A stretch of 64,000 bases of DNA from Flavobacteriaceae bacterium UBA3339 (GTDB lineage: Bacteria; Bacteroidota; Bacteroidia; Flavobacteriales; Flavobacteriaceae). The stretch covers positions 388,188 through 452,187 of the forward strand of contig DERN01000003.1 in the NCBI GenBank assembly GCA_002360925.1. Reading direction: 5' to 3'. The notes under the pieces were generated by a model. It saw only the letters and a list, made by a program, of their open reading frames with translations. It was not told the origin of the DNA and did no database searches. This document shows positions 42,642 through 53,660 of this stretch, piece after piece; position 1 is the stretch's first letter; every line of letters begins with the position of its first letter. The position numbers were made by a program, and so were the translations under genes.

Positions 42642-44135
42642 TTAAGAAGAAGCCAAAGTAGAATCGTATGCTTCTTTTAATTTAGAAATCAAAAGAACGA
42701 TTTCTTCGTCGTTTAAATGTCCGAAACCTAAGCGGATTGCACAGTTTTGTTTGTCTTGATACAAAATATTTTTAGGAATTGTTAAATCGTTTTTTAACGC
42801 TTCTTCGGCTAATTTTGTCAGCGAAATAGTCGGATTAAACTGAATCCAAATTGCCAAACCGCCCAAAGGTTTTTGCCATGAAATTTTATTTCCGAAAACA
42901 AGTTCTAATTGCTTACAGAATAAATCTCTTCGCTGTTTATAAACTACAATCGATTTTTTTAAAAGCCGATGAATTTCGCCTTCATGAATCATATCGGCAA
43001 GTACCTGTTCTAAAACCAAATCGCCTTGTTTGTCAATCATTTGGCGGTAATTTTTCGCAGCTTTAATCAAGTTTTCCGGCGCTACAACAAATCCTGTTTG
43101 AAATGCAGGCAAAAGCGACTGACCAAAACGTCCTAAATAAATAATCATTCCGTTTGTATCAGCACTTGCCATCGGCATCATCGGCGAAATATCGTACTGA
43201 AAATCATAATCGAAATCATCTTCAATAATGGCAAATTCATATTCTTTTGCCAATTCTAAAAGTTCTAATCTGCGCTCGGCGCTTAGTAAATGCGTTGTTG
43301 GATAATGGCGATGTGGCGTACAATACAAACAGCGGATCGACTTTTTAACAAAATGTTTTCGAATGTACGAAACATCGATTCCGTCTTTATCAACCGGAAT
43401 GGTTTTAAGTTTTGCTCCTGCTTGATGAAAAATCATATTTGCTGCAAAATTGCTTAACGAACCTACTAAAACTACATCGTTCGGCTGAATCATCAACTGA
43501 GAAATAATGTACAAACTCATTTCAGTACTTCGCGTCGTTAAAATATTTTGAGGTAAAATATGCAATCTCCGAGTGGAGTTTAGGTAATTACACAATTGCT
43601 TTTCGAAATACGAAATGGATTCATTATTAACAGCGTTCCATTTCTTTAAAACCGATTTTCGTTTCATCGAAGCTGTGTACCAACTTGATATTTTTGTTGC
43701 AGGAAGTAAACGAATATCGGGCTGTCCATCATTAAATGAATAATTAGTATTTGTGGTTTCATAAGGCGAGTTTAAGTGATTTGATTGATGAAAACGAAAA
43801 CCTGTTTCCTTTGGATAAACCGCATTCCATTTAGTAGATTGCTGCAAAAATTTTGGTTTTTGATTCTGCGGATGCAACACAAAAGTTCCTTTATTCGGTT
43901 TAATTTCAACCCAACCTTGCGAAGCTAATTCTTCATAAGCAGCCACGACTGTATTCCGATGGATTTGCAAATGTTTACTCAACGTTCGGCTTCCGGGCAA
44001 AGGCGAACCTACCGCAATAATGTTTCGTTGTACAGCATTAATGATTTGTTGCGCAATTTGCACATAAACCGAAGTAGATTCTTCTTTATTAATTTGAAGA
44101 ATCGAAAATAAAACAGAATCATCCGGACTATTCAT
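42642..44135 (-). CDS. MocR-type (GntR/aminotransferase) transcriptional regulator
   Basis: 497 residues: N-terminal GntR winged helix (about 15-85; IAVGSPLPGSRTLSKHLQIHRNTVVAAYEEL) and fold-type I aminotransferase-like domain (about 120-490) with EDDFDYDFQYD and a YLGRFGQSLLPAF segment where the PLP-binding Lys is normally found (Ser-Gln-Ser here, so the Schiff-base Lys position is uncertain). Members sense PLP and often control vitamin B6 or amine genes. Divergent from the TonB receptor gene, its likely target. Confidence 0.9.
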   Translation of the reverse strand: MNSPDDSVLFSILQINKEESTSVYVQIAQQIINAVQRNIIAVGSPLPGSRTLSKHLQIHRNTVVAAYEELASQGWVEIKPNKGTFVLHPQNQKPKFLQQSTKWNAVYPKETGFRFHQSNHLNSPYETTNTNYSFNDGQPDIRLLPATKISSWYTASMKRKSVLKKWNAVNNESISYFEKQLCNYLNSTRRLHILPQNILTTRSTEMSLYIISQLMIQPNDVVLVGSLSNFAANMIFHQAGAKLKTIPVDKDGIDVSYIRKHFVKKSIRCLYCTPHRHYPTTHLLSAERRLELLELAKEYEFAIIEDDFDYDFQYDISPMMPMASADTNGMIIYLGRFGQSLLPAFQTGFVVAPENLIKAAKNYRQMIDKQGDLVLEQVLADMIHEGEIHRLLKKSIVVYKQRRDLFCKQLELVFGNKISWQKPLGGLAIWIQFNPTISLTKLAEEALKNDLTIPKNILYQDKQNCAIRLGFGHLNDEEIVLLISKLKEAYDSTLASS

Positions 44136-44211
44136 TGTTTTTAAAGCGGACTATTTAACTAAGCCGGCAAGTTACGAATTTTGCATCCGTTTTGAATCAA
44201 TAAGTAAAGAA

Positions 44212-46080
44212 ATGAAAAACAAATACCTACTTTTAGCTCTTTTGGCAACTCCTTTTGTAAGTTTTGGACAATCAAGTGAAGGAATTGAAGAACTAGACGA
44301 AATTGTAATTCAGGAAAATCGATTGCAAATACCGTTTCAAAAATCTACTCGAAATATTCAAGTTATCACAAAAGAAGAAATTAAGAGGTTACCTGTCTCC
44401 TCATTAAATGAAGTTTTGAGTTATGTTGGCGGAATCGATATTCGTCAGCGCGGTCCGTTCGGTTCTCAAGCTGACATCAGTATCGACGGAGGCTCGTTTG
44501 AACAAACCATGATTTTATGGAACGGTGTAAAAATGGGCGATGCGCAAACGGCTCATCACTCTATGAATCTTCCCATTCCATTGGAAGCGATCGAACGAAT
44601 CGAAGTTTTAAAAGGTCCTGCAGCTCGTATTTACGGAATTAATGCGTTAACCGGAGCGGTAAATATTGTAACGAAAACATCTATGAACAATTTCGCTCAG
44701 GTTCATGCCTTTGCGGGAAGTTCGTTTAAAGATAAAGACGCGGGAGATGGAAGTGGAATTTATGCAGGTGGTGGAATTCAGGCAACAGCAGGGATTTCTA
44801 CCGGAAAAGTTCAACATTTAGTATCCATCGCAAAAGAAGATTACAACGGACAGCGCTACAATACAGCTTCAGATAATTTAAAGGCCATGTATCAAGGAAC
44901 AGCAACTTTTGACGAGAAAAACTCGTTAGAATGGATGGGCGGATATATTGATAATGAATTTGGAGCAAACGGATATTATGCTGCGCCACACGATAAAGAA
45001 TCATATGAATTGGTTGAAACGTTGATGTTAAGCGTTGGAAGTAAACATAAAATTGGCGATCGCATTACGATAAAACCGCGAATTAGTAATCGTTATAATG
45101 AAGACGATTATCGTTTTTACCGAAACGATTTAAGTAAAGCCAGATCTTTACATTATTCGAATGCTTTTATGTTGGAATTAAACGGAGTTTACAACTCGGA
45201 TTTTGGAGATTTTGGTGTTGGATATGAAACTCGAATGGAAGAAATTCACAGTTCGAATTTAGGCGCGCACGATCGAAAAAATCATGGTTGGTTTGCCGAA
45301 TATAAGAACACTTTTTTTGATCAATTATTGGTAAATGTAGGTGCTTATTGGAATTACAACACTGATTATGGTTTTCAGTGGTATCCTGGAGCCGATGTTT
45401 CATATGTGTTTCATCCTGATTGGAAAGCTTCTGTGAGCGTTGGAAGCAGTCAAAGAATTCCTTCTTTTACCGATTTATATGTAAATCAAAGACCAGGAAA
45501 TATTGGAAATCCAGATTTAAAACCCGAATCGGCTTGGCAATATGAAGCCGGAATTAATTATTCGAAATCTAATCGAGCTTTTCATGCGAGTTTCTTTCAA
45601 CGAAACATCAATGATTTCATTGATTATATGAGATTATCTTCCGATGAACCATACCAACCACACAATTTGGGTGACCAAACGATGCGAGGAATTCATTTAC
45701 GATGCAATCAACAAATTGAAATTGCTTCGAATCAAAGGATTTCGTATCAGCTGAGTTATCAGTATTTGAGTCCTAAAAAACAAGAAAATTCAGATGGGAT
45801 AATTTCAAAATATGTAGTTGAAAGTTTGAAACATCAAGCTATTTTAGGATTGAATTATCAATACGATCAATTCGGAATTCAATGGCAAAACCGTTATATA
45901 AAACGTGAATTAAACGAAGGATATATTGTTTCGGATTTACGTTTATCGTACGATTTTTCGAAATTCCAACTTTACACACAAGCAAGCAATTTATTCAACT
46001 CGACCTATAAAGAAACGGTAGCAGTTCCTATGCCAACCCGCTGGATTCAATTGGGAGTGAAGTATAAAATGAGTTTTTAA
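44212..46080 (+). CDS. TonB-dependent receptor (BtuB-like)
   Basis: 622-residue outer-membrane transporter. Signal peptide MKNKYLLLALLATPFVSFG, then plug domain (about 40-150; PVSSLNEVLSYVGGIDIRQRG, ERIEVLKGPAARIYGINALTG) and a 22-strand-type barrel ending in a Phe (YKMSF). Ligand unknown; the BtuB-like plug and the divergent MocR gene suggest a vitamin or amine-type substrate. Its last 120 or so bases and terminator are repeated in tandem downstream. Confidence 0.92.
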   Translation: MKNKYLLLALLATPFVSFGQSSEGIEELDEIVIQENRLQIPFQKSTRNIQVITKEEIKRLPVSSLNEVLSYVGGIDIRQRGPFGSQADISIDGGSFEQTMILWNGVKMGDAQTAHHSMNLPIPLEAIERIEVLKGPAARIYGINALTGAVNIVTKTSMNNFAQVHAFAGSSFKDKDAGDGSGIYAGGGIQATAGISTGKVQHLVSIAKEDYNGQRYNTASDNLKAMYQGTATFDEKNSLEWMGGYIDNEFGANGYYAAPHDKESYELVETLMLSVGSKHKIGDRITIKPRISNRYNEDDYRFYRNDLSKARSLHYSNAFMLELNGVYNSDFGDFGVGYETRMEEIHSSNLGAHDRKNHGWFAEYKNTFFDQLLVNVGAYWNYNTDYGFQWYPGADVSYVFHPDWKASVSVGSSQRIPSFTDLYVNQRPGNIGNPDLKPESAWQYEAGINYSKSNRAFHASFFQRNINDFIDYMRLSSDEPYQPHNLGDQTMRGIHLRCNQQIEIASNQRISYQLSYQYLSPKKQENSDGIISKYVVESLKHQAILGLNYQYDQFGIQWQNRYIKRELNEGYIVSDLRLSYDFSKFQLYTQASNLFNSTYKETVAVPMPTRWIQLGVKYKMSF

Positions 46081-46106
46081 TTTCATTATTAAACTTTAAA
46101 CAAATC

Positions 46107-46141
46107 AAAGCCTGAAACAAAACAACGTTTCAGGCTTTTTT
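46107..46141 (+). terminator. Terminator after the TonB receptor
   Basis: AAAGCCTGAAAC and GTTTCAGGCTTT form a 12-bp stem with loop AAAACAAC, then T run. Confidence 0.9.
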
Positions 46142-46160
46142 CGTTTATTTACTTTTTAAA

Positions 46161-46325
46161 AATTTCAACTTTACGCACAAACAAGTAATTTATTCAACTC
46201 GACCTAAGAAAAAGCTGTGCCCGTTCATATACCAACCCGTTGGATTCAATTAGGAGCGAAGTATGAAATGACTTTGTAATTTCATTATTAAACTTTAAAC
46301 AAATTAAAGTCTGAAACAAAACAAC
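46161..46325 (+). repeat. Diverged tandem copy of the TonB receptor 3' end
   Basis: 165 bases align without net gaps to 45962-46126 at an offset of 199, including the last codons (LYTQASNLFNSTY region), the stop and the left arm of the terminator; the right arm is missing. Many substitutions and a lost frame show that it is non-coding now. Confidence 0.85.
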
Positions 46326-46596
46326 ATACTATCTCGTGTTTTTCAGAGTTTATAAAATATGAAAAAGTTAAATTATTTTAATAAACACTAAATTCTTATT
46401 TATAAATACAACAAAATAACATTTGTTAAAATTTCTTAACCAGACACTCTATTTTATCAAAAGTTTAATATTATTACATTTAATATTATTTAGAATATTA
46501 TTCCATATTTTTAATTTTTTAAAGATATATTTTTTTTATTCTAAATAAATCTACTATGTTTATAGTTTACTTAACTAAATTTCAAAACTTACAATT
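46326..46596. other. Very AT-rich leader of the adhesin gene
   Basis: No ORF; A/T runs throughout. Probably holds the promoter of the 46597 gene, but no TAnnTTTG box at good spacing was found. Confidence 0.4.
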
Positions 46597-47589
46597 ATGA
46601 AAAGAATTACACATTTCTATGTATTAATGTTAATTTATCTTATTGGAATTAGCAGTGAGGCACAGATAGCTTCTTATACTTTTACCAATCAGATAGGAGC
46701 TTTTACCCCCTAATTCACCTTTAGCTACATCTGTAGATATTATAACAGATGAAAAAGTGAGTTCTAAATTACCCATAGGGTTCGACTTCACATTTGGCAC
46801 GAGCACTTACTCTCAATTCTATATGAGTAGCAATGGTTTTTTATCTTTTGGACCAGTAGGCTTATCACTTTCTACAAATAACCTATCTACCGCTAACAGC
46901 AGTCAAAGACCTATTATCGTCCCCTTATGGGATGACCTAAAAGGAATAACTTCAACTTCTAAAGCAAGTTATGAACTTGTAGGAACTGCACCTAATCGAG
47001 TCCTAACAATAGAGTGGTTAAATTGGGGATGGCATTATTCAGCAACACAACCAACAATATCTTTTCAAGTAAAGTTATATGAAACTACTAACGTTATTGA
47101 ATTTGTATATCGTCAGGAGTCATCAGCAATTAATGGAAGTGCTACAGCCTCAATAGGAATAAACGACGCCCTAGGTAGCGGTTCAGGAACTTATTTGAAT
47201 TTAAATTCTAATTTATTAATCCCTACAGTTACTAGCACAACTCCTGTTACCACTATAAACACCAAACCTTCAAATAATCAAATCTTTAAATTCACTCCAC
47301 CCACATGTTTGTATACTGGTGCTTTAAGTGTAACAAACATGAATGTTCCAACTGCAACTTTAAATTTATCGGTTCCGGCTTCTGTTAACATAGACTTTTA
47401 TGTCACAAACGGAACAATTCCTTCTACAAGTTCAATACCAACAGGAACAATAGTTACTGGAGGAACATCGTTAGCTCTTTCAGGTTTAATTCCCAGCGCA
47501 ATCTATACAATATTTGTAAAATATTCTTGCCCCGCCATAGGGTCAGATTGGGCACAAGCATTAACTTTTAAAACTCCTTGTAGTGGTGT

Positions 47590-49695
47590 TTTCACTAATA
47601 ATTTTTTTGAAAACTTTGATAATTCTGTTGTAGGAAACTCTTCTGACACAACTCATCCGCACTGTTGGAATACAATTGATAACATTTCAACTACTGGATA
47701 TGGTTATGTACAAAATTCTACAAACTACTCACAATCAGGTGATCAATCTTATCTTTTATACAGGTCTAATAGTTTAGGAAATCTTAATCAAGATCTTGTC
47801 CTAGTATCTCCTGAAACTAGCAGATTAGGAAATGGAGCTAAACAATTACGTTTTTCAGTAAGAAACTACGGTACATCATATATAAATAAGCTTGAAGTCA
47901 TAACACTTACAAACAATACTTCTGCTGTAGGAGCTACGGTGTTAACTACAATCTACCCAACCTATACAAACTTTCAAGAATATATTATCCCCCTACCTCA
48001 AAACACTCATGACTATTTTGGGTTTAGATTAGCCCATAATGGAACTACAAGCGCGTCTTACATAGCGATAGACGATATTTATTATGAAGACATGTTGCCA
48101 TGCATTTTCCCTACTAATATCACTGTAAATAATATCACAACAAATTCTGCCACTATTTCATGGTCTCCTTCAGTTTCTACAAATGTCACAGGTTATGAAT
48201 ATGAAATAAGAAAATCAGGAGAAGCCGGTTCAGGAACCACAGGTTTGGTTAAAAATGGAAATATTATCGGAACTTCAGAAAACATTATTGGATTAGATCA
48301 TAGCACAAAATATACTGTACATGTTAGAAGTAAATGTGGAGCCACAAACGGAACATGGAGCTCAATTCCAATAAAATTTGAAACAACATGCGCTCCTTAT
48401 ATTAATAATTTCTTTGAAGATTTCGAATCTTCTGATATAGGAGCTAGTAATATAGCTACTTATCCTTATTGTTGGAGTTATATTAAAACTACAGGATATG
48501 GGTATGTACAAGGTTCATTATCTTATTCTCAATCCGGTACACAATCGTTTTCTTTATATAGAACCAACTCTAATACCAATACTAATAAATCTCAAGAAGT
48601 TGTTTTAGTGTCTCCTGAAACTGACAAATTAGGGAATGGAAGTAAGCAACTACGGTTTTCTGTAAGAAGTTACAGTTCATCATTTATAAATAAGCTAGAA
48701 ATAATATCACTTGACAACAACAGCTCAACAGCAAACGCAAAGGTTTTAACAACAATATATCCAGATCATACAACTTTTCAAGAATATATCATTCCTTTGC
48801 CACAAACTACAGATAATTATTTTGGGTTTAGACTAGCGCATAATGGTCTTACAACTTCTTCTCAAATATTAATAGACGATATTTATTATGAAGATATTTT
48901 ACCTTGTATTTTTCCTATTAATATTAATGTTAGTAACATCACAACAAATTCTGCCACCATTTCATGGGATCTCTCTTTGGCAAATAACACCACTGGATAT
49001 GAGTATGAAATTCGTACTCATGGATCCCCAGGATCAGGCTCTGTAGGTCTAATTAAAAATGCTATTACTACTCAAACATCCGTAAATATATCTGACCTAA
49101 TAGCTTGTAGCAATTACACTGTTTACGTTCGTACTATATGCGGCTTATCACATGGTGACTGGAATCCAATTGCACAGACTATTGTTACTCCTACTGGAAT
49201 TAAAGATGGAGACTTTTTTGAAGGTTTTGAAAACACTCCTAGCAGTTTAACTTCTTCAAATATCACTTACCCTTATTGTTGGAGTTACTTAAGTACATTA
49301 TCAACAACAAATGGTTACGGATATACAAGGAATTCAGCAGCAAATAATGGGAACAATGGTTTCTATGCTTACAGATCATCTATTACTAATGGAGATGTCT
49401 TATTAATTTCACCTGAAACAAATAGTTTAGGAAACGGAACTAAACAACTCCGTTTTTCAGCAAAAGTTACATCTACATCTTATATTAAAAACCAAAAACT
49501 TGAGATTTACTCAATGAATGGCACAACAACAACAGCATCTAAAACGCTAATACAAGGAAACTTCCTTTTAACAACTGAATGGCAAGAATTTACAGTTCGT
49601 TTACCACAAACATCCGATAACTATTTTGCATTTTCTTTTAATAGCAATGGTGGCACTTCTTATATATATTTAGATGATATTTATTACGAAGAAAT
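47590..49695 (+). repeat. Three MAM-like/Fn3 tandem units in the adhesin
   Basis: Units open with NNFFENFDN, NNFFEDFES and DFFEGFENT and close with IDDIYYEDM, IDDIYYEDI and LDDIYYEEI. Units one and two are each followed by an Fn3 domain containing NITTNSATISW. The first two are highly alike, implying recent duplication. Confidence 0.8.
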
Positions 49696-49714
49696 TCCTT
49701 TACACGTATTAGAT

Positions 49715-51760
49715 ATTACAAAATCTGATAATATATGTCATGGAGATAATACCGGTTCTGCTTCTGTTGTTGTTTCCGGCGGACTTCCTCCTTTCACTTA
49801 TTTATGGTCTCCTATTGGCGACAACACAGACAATGCTAAAAACTTATCTACTGGTAATTATACAGTTATAGTAAAAGATAAGTATAACCGGGAAATAACG
49901 GGTAGTGTAATGATTACAGCTCCAGACACCCTTTTATCTGGTCTGGCTTATACAAACATCAACTGTAATGCTAACAGGAATGGTTTCGCCTCAATAAATC
50001 CAAGCGGAGGTACACCTCCTTATAGAGTTTTATGGTCAACCGGAGAAACTACAAATTCAATATTTAACCTGAATAAAGGTCAGCATTCTGTAACAATAAC
50101 AGATTCAAAAGGATGTGTTTTAACAGAAAGTTTTAACATAACCGAACCTCCTTTATTAATCACATCGATTGGTTCCCAAATTAATGTTAGTAATTACCAA
50201 GGGAATGATGGTTCTGTGTCAGTAAATGTAACTGGAGGTACTGCGCCGTATTCTTATAACTGGCTACTTTTAAGTGAAACTACAAATACTGCATCTAATC
50301 TTAGCGCTGGTTCTTATACAGTAGAAGTAACCGACGCAAATGGATGCACAACTACTCAAACATTTATTGTTACTCAGCCACCCGGTCCAATTGAGATAAA
50401 ATTGTTAATGAAAAATGATGCAACTTGTAAGGGTTTAAACAATGGATCTTTATCAGTTGATGTTACAGGGGGAACTCCTCCCTTCAGCTATTCATGGTCT
50501 CCTATCGGGGGTAATTTGAATGAAGCAAAAAACTTACCAGCAGGAACTTACACGATATACATAACAGATTCAGTAGGCAAGTCTTCTTCTAAAAATTTCA
50601 TTATTACCGAACCCATTTCGTTGATTTCACACATAAGCTCTAAAACAGATGTAGGTTGTTATGGTCAAAACAATGGTACAGCCACAGTTGTTGTTTCAGG
50701 AGGAACAGGTCCATATACGTATCAATGGTCAAATGGTGAATCAACACAAACTGCAAATAATTTATTTGGAGGAAACAATTTTGTTACAATAACGGACGCT
50801 AACGGATGTAGCCATACCGAAAACTTTATTATAAATGAACCTTTAATACTCACTTCAAAAATTAACCAAACAAATGTTAGTAGTTTTCAAGGTTCTGATG
50901 GCTCTGCTACTATTAGCCCAATCGGTGGTACCGCTCCGTACACTTTTGTTTGGTTTCCTTCAGGAGAAACAACCAATACCGTTTCCAATTTAACTGCCGG
51001 TTCTTATTCGGTAACAATAACAGACTCAAAAGGCTGTTCCGAAAATAAAACTGTTTTAATCACGCAACCTCCAGCTCCTATGACTATTTCAACTGTTTTT
51101 ATTGACAATGTTAGTTGTAAAGGATTGAACGATGGCTCTATTACAATTAATATTTCCGGGGGAACTCCACCGTATAGCTATAAGTGGTCATCATCATCTA
51201 GTAGTTCTAGAACAGCTACAAACTTAATTGCAGGAACTTACAATGTCCTAATTACTGACTCTTTAGGCGATTTTGTTAATGGAACCTATGTTATTACTGA
51301 ACCTGAAATCCTAACAGTTAATCTCAACTCTATAAAAGATGTAACTTGTTATAGCCTCAATAACGGCTCTTCTTCTGTAAGTGTAACAGGAGGAACTCCT
51401 CCTTATACATATTTATGGTCAAATGGAGAGAATACACCCAATGTAAATAACTTATCAATAGGGAATCATTTTATAACAATTACTGACTCTAACGGATGTG
51501 TAATCAAGAAGTCTTTTATAATAAACCAACCAAATATATTGAGTATCCAGGGGAATATAACACATCCCTCATGTAATGGAATAAAAGACGGGACCATCAC
51601 CTCAACTGCTTTAGGAGGTACACCTCCATATAATTACTTTTGGAACACAGGACACTCTGGTTCTACATTAAGCAATCTATCAGGAGGCACATATATATTA
51701 ACGGTTATAGATACGAACAATTGTACAATTACTGAAAATTTTACGATTGTTGAACCTACA
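49715..51760 (+). repeat. Nine SprB repeats in the adhesin
   Basis: Nine units of about 66-70 residues with core SGGTPPYTYLWS, a Gly-Xaa-Tyr (NLSAGTYTV) turn and DANGC. Units 4 and 7 share CKGLN(N/D)G, 5 and 8 share C-Y-x-x-NNG, and 3 and 6 share VS-x-(Y/F)QG, showing a three-unit higher-order period. Confidence 0.85.
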
Positions 51761-53167
51761 GCCATTCCCTCTCCTTCCGCTAGAAAAAATCAAAGTTTCT
51801 GTAATACGGGAAAACTATCGGATATCATTATAGCAGGAACTAATATAAAATGGTATGATGCAATAACAAATGGGAATTTACTACCAATTAATACTGTTCT
51901 AGTTGATAATACCATTTACTACGCTTCTCAAACTATAAATGGTTGCGAAAGTAACTCTAGGACTTCAGTACAAGTTAACATACACCAACCAATACCATTA
52001 ACAACGACAAGAATTGAAGTATGTAATAATGCAACAATCAGAGATGTTGTAATAGAAGGGAATGGATATACTCAATTAAAATGGTATAACGACATAACAT
52101 CCGTAACTGTACTTCCTGCTAATCATTTATTATCTAATGGAACATATTATGTTAGCACGTTTACTAACAACATCTGTGAATCTCTTAAGTATCCTATACA
52201 AATTAATGTTTTGGCTCCAACTCCGGCTCCTGTTTCCAATTCAATAATCATTTGTCAAAATAAAACATTTGATGATCTACCCATTACTAAAGTGCCTGGA
52301 GGTATTATTAACTGGTACACTTCTGCTCAATCCAACATTCCTATAATAACAACTAGCCAAGTTTCATCAGGCACTTATTATGTAGAACAAGTTATTGATC
52401 AATGTAGTTCCGCTAGAGTACAAGTACAAATACAGATAATTTCAATTACCGCCCCTAACCTTACGAATATTACAGTTTGTAGCGGAACAACTTTAAGTGA
52501 TTTCAATAGTAATACTAATGCTCAAGCAAAATATTTGTGGTATTCAGATAACACTTCGACTGTTTCATTGACAGACAATCACGTTATTCAATCAGGTGAT
52601 TATTATATTGCCCATGAAATATCCGGTTGTATTTCAGACAAAACTAAAGTCAATGTAATTGTTAATCCTAGACCTACAAATCCTACTGGACAAACTATTC
52701 AAACATTTAATTACGCAGCAACAATTGCTAACTTACAAATGAATTAACCTGATATTGAATGGTATAGCACCCTCAACGACGCTCTTACCTTAACAAATCG
52801 TTTACCTAGCAATACATTGCTAAAAAACGATGAGACATATTATGGAATAACAAGAGGAACTAACAATTGTCCTAGTTACCCAACTGAAGTCAAGGCAATA
52901 ATTACAGTAAGCAATCAAGAGTTGGATTTAAATTACCTTAAATACTATCCAAACCCTACAAATTCTGATATCAATATCGAATATAACGAGGTTATTAAAA
53001 AAGTTGAAATCTATACTATTACAGGACAAAAAATTCTTTCAAAAGAATTTAAGGAAAAACAAATAAAAATAGATTTATCAGGATATAGCTCAGGAACATA
53101 CATGATTCGTATTGAAACCGAAAAAGCTTCACAATTTATCAAAATAATTAAAAAATAACACTAACAC

Positions 53168-53192
53168 AAAAGGCACTTTACAGTGCCTTTTT
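53168..53192 (+). terminator. Terminator after the adhesin
   Basis: AAAAGGCAC and GTGCCTTTT around TTTACA, then T tract. It closes the adhesin gene and could also serve the converging 53196 gene. Confidence 0.85.
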
Positions 53193-53195
53193 CTT

Positions 53196-53648
53196 TTAAT
53201 GATTATGTTCGTGACCTATGAAAATTTCAATGAATTGTTGATTTTGATTTCCAAAAGTATCTAGAACGGTTATCCCTACATGATAATGACCTTCTGTTGC
53301 TGTTGCAGGAACTTTAATTTCTTCTTCAGCCATAAAATTCTTTGCTTCATTCGGAACTTGACGTGTTACTTCGAAAGCAAACTTTTCTCCTAATGTTTGA
53401 TTATTTCCCTTGTGATGATGTCCATCATCGGCAGAATGAACTTCGATTTTGTAACTCGCCAATCCAGAATTATCGGCTAGATTAGCTTTAAAGCCAAAGG
53501 TAGTTCCTGGTTCAATTTCCTGATCGTTTGTTGGCGTAACAATTTCGATTGTTGGTTTTGTTGTATCAACCGTAGAATCGTCGTCTGAACATGAAACAAT
53601 TGATAAAAAACTAATGATTACAAAACTTAATTGTGCTATTTTTTTCAT
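53196..53648 (-). CDS. DUF4625 lipoprotein
   Basis: 150 residues. Lipoprotein signal peptide with lipobox SIVSC followed by SDDDS, then an Ig-like DUF4625 domain (about 35-145) with IEIVTPTNDQEIEPGTTF and a His-rich centre (DDGHHHKGN) and end (GHEHNH). The His clusters suggest metal binding. It is 12 bp downstream of the TonB receptor gene on the same strand. Confidence 0.88.
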   Translation of the reverse strand: MKKIAQLSFVIISFLSIVSCSDDDSTVDTTKPTIEIVTPTNDQEIEPGTTFGFKANLADNSGLASYKIEVHSADDGHHHKGNNQTLGEKFAFEVTRQVPNEAKNFMAEEEIKVPATATEGHYHVGITVLDTFGNQNQQFIEIFIGHEHNH

Positions 53649-53660
53649 GATATTTCTTAA

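Larger units (their letters stand above)
46597..53158 (+). pseudogene. Giant T9SS-secreted SprB-repeat adhesin, interrupted twice
   Basis: ATG 46597 starts a signal peptide (MKRITHFYVLMLIYLIGISS). At 46706-46710 a C5 run shifts the frame and gives TAA at 46711; removing one C joins FTP to NSPLATSVDI and the long frame from about 46712. That frame is open to a TAA at 52745 (codon after QMN), then continues in the same frame to 53158. Mended length is about 2186 residues: N-terminal beta domain, three MAM/cleaved-adhesin-like domains (about 47590, 48400, 49210) with Fn3 domains, nine SprB repeats, four Ig-like segments with KWYD/LWYS motifs, and a type A T9SS sorting domain (YYPNPTNSDINIEY to IKIIKK). 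Confidence 0.85.

Noticed and set aside
49715..51760. CRISPR-like periodic repeats
   Set aside because: Periodicity is at the protein level (SprB repeats), with about 200-bp diverged units and no spacers. No CRISPR array was seen anywhere in the window.
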